Shown: positions 63,315 to 64,000 of the stretch, piece after piece
How positions within the stretch are numbered: position 1 is the stretch's first letter
Layout: the number at the start of each line of letters is the position of its first letter
From: Heliocidaris tuberculata
Lineage: Eukaryota > Echinodermata > Echinoidea > Camarodonta > Echinometridae
NCBI GenBank assembly: GCA_025618425.1
Contig: CM046832.1
Location: forward strand, 67,171,427 to 67,235,426
Length of the DNA stretch: 64,000 nt
Reading direction: 5' to 3'
Position numbers and translations under genes: made by a program
Notes under the pieces: model-generated
What the model was told of the DNA's origin: nothing
Seen by the model: only the letters and a program-made list of their open reading frames with translations
The model's database searches: none

Positions 63315-64000
63315 GTGAGTTTCTCACTCAGTTTTCTCCATCTTTTGTTTCAATTTTCCAGTCCAATTTTTTATAAGGCTGGCCAAATAGTGAAGAACAG
63401 TCTACACCCATTGTAAATTGTAATTGAAAATCAATTAAAAAGTTGAGTCAGATTGGAAAATTCATGATGATCACTTTACTTTACCATGTTAATAAGTAGG
63501 TCTAGTATCATGAGTATTATCTCCAATAACCTCGCATAAGTGTGAGTGGGTCTATTATTAAGATTGATTGTTGCAGTTGCAATTTAGCAGGATCAAAATA
63601 AAATCCCTCCTGGCTCAAAGATTTTTTTTTTGGACTTGTCTCTTGTGCTTCATTCAAATCATATATGATTATGGTACACATGGTACATGCAGATTGTGCA
63701 ACTAAACTCAAATAAAATAGGAAGTAGTCAAGTAGATCTATGATGATGATCTAGAAGTTTACATTACAGTAAAAATAATTTAAGAAATTCCTCATAAGTC
63801 ATATAAGCCTAGCTAATATTCAAAGACCACAACAGAATGTGTTCCGAACAATTATTTTATACAATATGAAGTTCAGTTTTTTCCATGTTTCCTACTTACG
63901 AGGATGATGAATATTAAACTTTTGGTCATTTATATTCATAAGGCTTAACAAAGAATCCCAGTCAGAGGAAAACCAGTTGGACTATTTGACTACTGTGCTT
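63315..64000 (+). other. First intron of the ETHE1-like gene (to window end)
   Basis: The 24-bp motif shared with NDUFA5 intron 1 lies at 63527-63550. No second exon is recognised before the window ends; the last 60 bases are open in more than one frame but show no ETHE1 sequence. Confidence 0.5.

Noticed and set aside
63940..64000. Possible second exon of the ETHE1-like gene at the window end
   Set aside because: The stretch is open in two frames after an AG, but neither reads like the LFDPxSSTYTYLL segment expected next.

Overview
This is a metazoan nuclear genome window: small exons with GT-AG introns, long AT-rich introns, many short inverted-repeat transposons (MITEs), long G/C homopolymer runs and a very frequent ACATGTA palindrome. 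The proteins are animal-like. The repeat style, marine-invertebrate look and one-module C-terminus of the isoleucyl-tRNA synthetase suggest an invertebrate deuterostome, perhaps a sea urchin or other echinoderm; that placement is inference.

Layout. 1-18.9 kb: no gene that I can support. It holds MITEs, a foldback element of about 0.85 kb, a broken non-LTR reverse-transcriptase fragment with a nested MITE, a CpG-richer stretch near 6.1-7.1 kb, tandem repeats at 14.8-15.8 kb and microsatellites. 19.0-36.8 kb, minus strand: a complete IARS1 (cytosolic isoleucyl-tRNA synthetase) gene, 24 coding exons that join in frame to 1184 codons plus stop. 36.8-44.9 kb: upstream or intergenic DNA with a possible IARS1 5' UTR exon near 42.05 kb. 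44.9-50.25 kb, minus strand: SELENOK (selenoprotein K), six coding exons including a 19-nt microexon, an in-frame TGA read as selenocysteine three codons before the stop, and a well-formed SECIS element in the 3' UTR. 50.73-56.84 kb, plus strand: a complete NDUFA5 (complex I subunit B13), five coding exons, 115 codons, divergent from SELENOK with only 485 bp between start codons. 57-60.4 kb: repeats. 60.46-60.53 kb: one tRNA-Asp(GTC), minus strand. 61.7-62.3 kb: three diverged tandem units. 62.7-63.3 kb: a TATA/CCAAT-type promoter and the first coding exon of a gene with a long Arg/Ser-rich, mitochondrial-type leader, perhaps ETHE1 (persulfide dioxygenase); the rest of it lies beyond the window.

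The genes are housekeeping genes: charging of tRNA-Ile, an ER membrane selenoprotein, a complex I subunit, tRNA-Asp, and a probable mitochondrial enzyme. There is no operon logic. The best hidden object is SELENOK: its coding exons are tiny and its true C-terminus lies behind a stop codon, so ordinary ORF finding misses it, but the exon chain, Sec codon and SECIS agree with each other. Other points of interest are decayed tandem copies of exon edges in IARS1 and NDUFA5, and an exact 24-bp motif shared by the first introns of NDUFA5 and the ETHE1-like gene.
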